Origin: Tubulanus polymorphus
Taxonomy: Eukaryota > Nemertea > Palaeonemertea > Tubulaniformes > Tubulanidae
Assembly: GCF_964204645.1 (NCBI RefSeq)
Contig: NC_134025.1
Coordinates: forward strand, 23,032,001-23,096,000
Direction: 5' to 3'
DNA length: 64,000 nucleotides
Shown here: one piece after another, positions 60,741 to 64,000 of the stretch
Layout of the letters: each line of letters starts with the position of its first letter
How positions within the stretch are numbered: the stretch's first letter is position 1
Position numbers and translations under genes: made by a program
Notes under the pieces: generated by a model
Database searches by the model: none
Told to the model about the DNA's origin: nothing
Seen by the model: the letters and a program-made list of their open reading frames with translations, nothing else

Positions 60741-61765
60741 CGTAAATTCTGTAATTAGAAAACAAGATGTAGTCACAAGATGATGATGGTACTCTGACAC
60801 AGCTACACCGCAAGTCTGAATACCAGATGATGTAAGGGTTCCCCTACAGCCTACCGTTTCAACAACCCCTTACAAGACGGATTATGGATTTGATGGGTTT
60901 GAAATAATCAGAGGGGGAAATTTTTTTTCTAAAAACATTGAATTTATTATCAATTAAGTGATGGGGGAATTTGAAAAAAACTGCTTTATTTTGGAGGATT
61001 TTTTGAATAATGAATGATACCTGAATCTTTTCTATTTATTGCCCACACACATACAGGCCTAATTGACCCACCATTTTTCACGCTATTTACTGAATAAACC
61101 CGACAAATATTTCGATTACAACACCATAATCCACCATAATTGTTTGGTGTGAGTGTGATGTCAGAATATGATGTGGCAGTGGAATAAATTATAAATCTCA
61201 ATTTTTACTTTCATATCTTTGCTTAACAAAAATGAAAATAAAAATTAGAATAAAACTTTTCTCTTATACCTAGAAATCTGAAAAGTTTGTCAGTTGATCC
61301 GTCATCAATTTGAACTAATAGCAAAAAATGGCCCAAGAAATAGGTACAAGTTAGTCTGAATACCAGTCGTTGTTGCCGGTTCCGTTGTTTTTGGAACGAC
61401 GGCTAGGTGCAAGTAGACCTGTGAGGGTTCATTATACGCCCTCTACTATTGCTAATTTGTTTTTTTTTAATCACGTGACACTCACTCACTACAGCAATTA
61501 TGATGATTTGATTTGTGAAACAGTAGAGCAAGAATGGATTGACTATCGGAAATATAACAACATATGGCGATGCCGATAGCGATGGCGGTTTGGATGATGC
61601 CGGATGGGTAGAAATGCTAGTGCTATATAGATGTCTTGTTATAACAGCATGTATAATGGCCTATCATATACTTCTATTTTCTCTCTTTTTTGTTGTTCTT
61701 GTCGCCTATGCCATAATCTTGTAACATTCAACGACAATCAACATTATTTGAATTGAATTATGGGC

Positions 61766-61778
61766 GCCGCCATCTTGG
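61766..61778 (-). promoter_or_regulatory. YY1-like site, probable EIF2B1 promoter
   Basis: GCCGCCATCTTGG on the plus strand, i.e. CCAAGATGGCGGC in EIF2B1 sense. This is the consensus YY1 element found just downstream of transcription starts in housekeeping and translation-factor genes. The link to EIF2B1 rests on orientation and proximity. Confidence 0.5.
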
Positions 61779-62248
61779 ATTTTCGGAAACCCAGCATATT
61801 TTACGAATTATATCCAAAGCAAATTTCTCTGTAATTTTCGATAGTATTCGCCGATCGGATACCATTGGGTTGTGGGAACATATATTCAATTCACTACTGC
61901 ACCACGATTTCATCGATAACTTACTTATCTAATAAACTTACAAACGAAACGGGACGTAGCAAGTCTAAATTTTACTTCCGGGTTTTCTCTGAGGTCGAGG
62001 TACGTTTGTGGTGTAGCGGTAGGCAGCACTGGCGCATTTGTTTCTGATTCTGATCTTGCCACATCTTTACCTCAAAAGCAAGCGTTAAAGAATATGGTTA
62101 GGCTGTAAATAAATTAAATTTTTATCGAGGCAACAGTTGAGTTCTGCGGTCAAGTGTCCAATCAAGCATACCGGCCTGTAAGCTGTATACTTTTCCTTTC
62201 GTTTCGAATCCCAATATTGCAAGTCAGAATTCCATGCATGCAATAACC

Positions 62249-62362
62249 TAGTTAGTTACCTAATCGTTGGTGGTAAGCTTTTTATAATCGGATGGGCTTA
62301 TACCATATGTGGTTTGTGAAAATATCCGATCGTGAAACTAAACCACAGACAGGTTACTGACT
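62249..62362. mobile_element. MITE, TAGTTAGTTACC family, copy 2
   Basis: Begins TAGTTAGTTACCTAATCG and ends ggttactgacta, imperfect inverted ends. Matches copy 1 (18585-18690) over nearly its full length in the same orientation. It lies about 150 bp before the LCLAT1 start codon. Confidence 0.75.
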
Positions 62363-62513
62363 AATTTAGCAATAACCGAACATCCGTAACTTGGCCGTAA
62401 CCGTGGTTGCGCTATGTTTTCGGAATCACCCTACCCGTAGCCACGGCTGATCATATATCCGCTGTGAATGAAAGTTGAAATTTTTCGTTAGGCCTTCGCG
62501 ATAACTATTAACC

Positions 62514-63865
62514 ATGTCCCCAATCATAAGAGGATTATTGTTTTCGATAATCATATGTTCTGCCGCAGTTTTGGGACCATTCCCTCTGCTTTGTCCACTA
62601 ATGCCGCTCATGATTATCAATCCACCAATTTATAGACGACTCACTGACATCGTGATATCGACGTGGTTTACGTTGGTCGTTGTAAGTGTATATAGATTCA
62701 TAAAGTATAGAAAAAGTCCCACAATATTGAAGTCTATAAGCTTATGTAACTTTGTTATGACAATTTTGTAACAACAATTTTAGTGCCCCTCGATCCTTTA
62801 AAGGACCGGGCTGGGTGAAAAGTCAAATAGTGGCAGTCTATCTAAACAAAAATCTGATGATGATGATACGAATAGCAAAATTATAAAATGCAATGAAATT
62901 CATGTTTATATGCACTCCTTTGGCCTTGCGCCCAATAAATTGCAAAGCCGCTTGGCAAGTGCCATTCATTGCGTGACAGCGCCAAATATGTTTAGTTTTT
63001 TCTAATCTCGAATTCAGATGCTGATGGATAAGTTAGGTAATATAAAAGTTGTTATAACTGGTGATGCTATTGATTGTAACGAAGGGAGTCTGATTATAAT
63101 GAATCACAGAACGCGTCTGGATTGGATGCATTTTTTCACCTGTATACAGAGATTTGGATCGCCCCGGACGCTAAAAGTCATGCTGAAAAAGCTTCTTAAA
63201 TACATCCCCATTGCAGGTACGCTTGAATGAAAAAAAATGCGGTTTTTAGCCCGCTTGACTGAAGGCCAAGTTCAGGCTTACGCTGACCCCTGGGTCTAAG
63301 TGGTGGTCTGGCGACTGTTCAAGTGTATCGTTCACTTGTCTATGGAAAACACCATCATAATATGATATGGCATAAGAATCCTTTCGGCTTCTAAGTCCGT
63401 GATTTTTCTTTATTTTCAAGGATGGGGCATGCAGGTCGGACAGTTCATTTTTGTACATAGGAAATGGGACATCGATAGGATGGTATTTGACAAGATTCTA
63501 TCGTACTTTAGCGACATCAATTACAAACCTCAGGTATTATGAATGATTATCAGTAAAAAAGGGTATTAGGCCTACATAGAAGCAACAAATTATTACGTTA
63601 CAAACATCAAGCTACGCAAAATTTCTCATCTATCTTCCTCGCATGGCTTTCATGCTAATTGAATTTTCTGCAATCGTCTTGAAAAAAAAGTTTAATTTTT
63701 CAAATATTTTTTAGATTTTGTTATTCCCCGAGGGTACGGACTTTTGCGAAAAATCCAGGGCAAGTAGTTATCGTTTTGCTGAAAAAAATGGACTGCCACC
63801 GTATGACTATGTGTTACACCCGCGAACAACTGGGTTCACTTTTATGATCGATAAGATGAGAACAG
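62514..63865 (+). CDS. LCLAT1: Lysocardiolipin acyltransferase LCLAT1-like, 5' part
   Basis: Exons in the window: 62514-62681, 63018-63216, 63421-63533, 63715-63865; the frame is open at the last donor (gtgagt), so the rest lies past the right edge. Exon 1 encodes an N-terminal membrane anchor (residues 7-35, GLLFSIIICSAAVLG) with PLMIINPPIYRR. Exon 2 carries the catalytic NHRTRLD (residues 85-91, the NHx4D acyltransferase motif), exon 4 carries FPEGTD (164-169) and YVLHPRTTGFTF, matching LCLAT1/AGPAT8 more closely than other AGPATs. The family acylates lysocardiolipin and lysophosphatidylinositol at ER/mitochondria-associated membranes. All visible junctions keep frame. Confidence 0.95.
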
Positions 63866-64000
63866 GTGAGTCAATTTTACAGACTAGTTTTAACCCTTTC
63901 ATGTTGACTAATTGATACCTAAGGGATGTTCCATAAAGTACGTGTGCATGGTCGAGGTAGGACCACATTGTACAATGCGTACGAAATGCGTATTGTAGGT

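Larger units (their letters stand above)
60741..62513. other. EIF2B1 / LCLAT1 divergent intergenic region
   Basis: Contains the likely EIF2B1 promoter near 61.77 kb (YY1-like motif), untranslated exons of both divergent genes that I cannot place, and a MITE at 62249-62362. Frames at 61370-61724 have no recognisable similarity. Confidence 0.5.

Noticed and set aside
61370-61724. Short ORFs between EIF2B1 and LCLAT1
   Set aside because: No similarity or splice support; likely promoter or untranslated sequence.

Overview
The window is nuclear DNA of an invertebrate animal. It is AT-rich, and its genes are split by GT-AG introns and separated by many short inverted-repeat elements. The gene set (SRF, FAM177, SNW1/SKIP, a stathmin-domain protein, a CES-2/giant/NFIL3-like bZIP factor, stoned/stonin, eIF2B-alpha, LCLAT1) and frequent 'taggcct' motifs suggest a lophotrochozoan, perhaps a mollusc. 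That placement is an inference; no species-diagnostic sequence was seen.

Layout. 0.3-1.8 kb (-): 5' coding part of SRF, whose 3' exons lie off the left edge. 2.7-4.3 kb (-): complete FAM177A1-like gene, head-to-head with SNW1 (4.6-8.7 kb, +; 15 exons rebuilt in frame, 535 aa). 10.6-12.6 kb (-): six-exon stathmin-domain gene (STMND1-like, 296 aa). 14.9-15.5 kb (+): bZIP transcription factor whose whole coding sequence lies in one exon. 18.8-21.0 kb (+): four-exon gene for a 137-aa secretory-pathway protein with CxxC-type repeats and a C-terminal KDEL. 26.7-51.0 kb (-): stoned B/stonin-like endocytic adaptor in three coding exons, predicted 2047 aa, with a 17.3-kb intron full of repeats. 55.5-58.6 kb (+): coiled-coil plus death-domain protein, 351 aa. 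59.8-60.7 kb (-): eIF2B alpha in one coding exon. 62.5 kb to the right edge (+): 5' part of an LCLAT1-type acyltransferase.

The genes do not form one pathway. They are mostly ordinary housekeeping or cell-biology genes: transcription (SRF, bZIP), splicing and co-activation (SNW1), translation initiation (EIF2B1), endocytosis (stoned), microtubules (stathmin-like), ER or lipid (KDEL protein, LCLAT1). The most unusual items are the stoned gene with its very long first coding exon and a possible internal start, the small Cys-rich KDEL protein, the coiled-coil/death-domain protein, nested fold-back elements at 39.5-40.1 kb related to one at 19.8-20.3 kb, and hammerhead-like motifs in retroelement-like debris. 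No CRISPR array, operon or prokaryotic feature was seen.

Exon boundaries were set by hand from GT/AG sites, reading frame and family similarity. Phases close for every complete gene. 5' untranslated exons are mostly not located.
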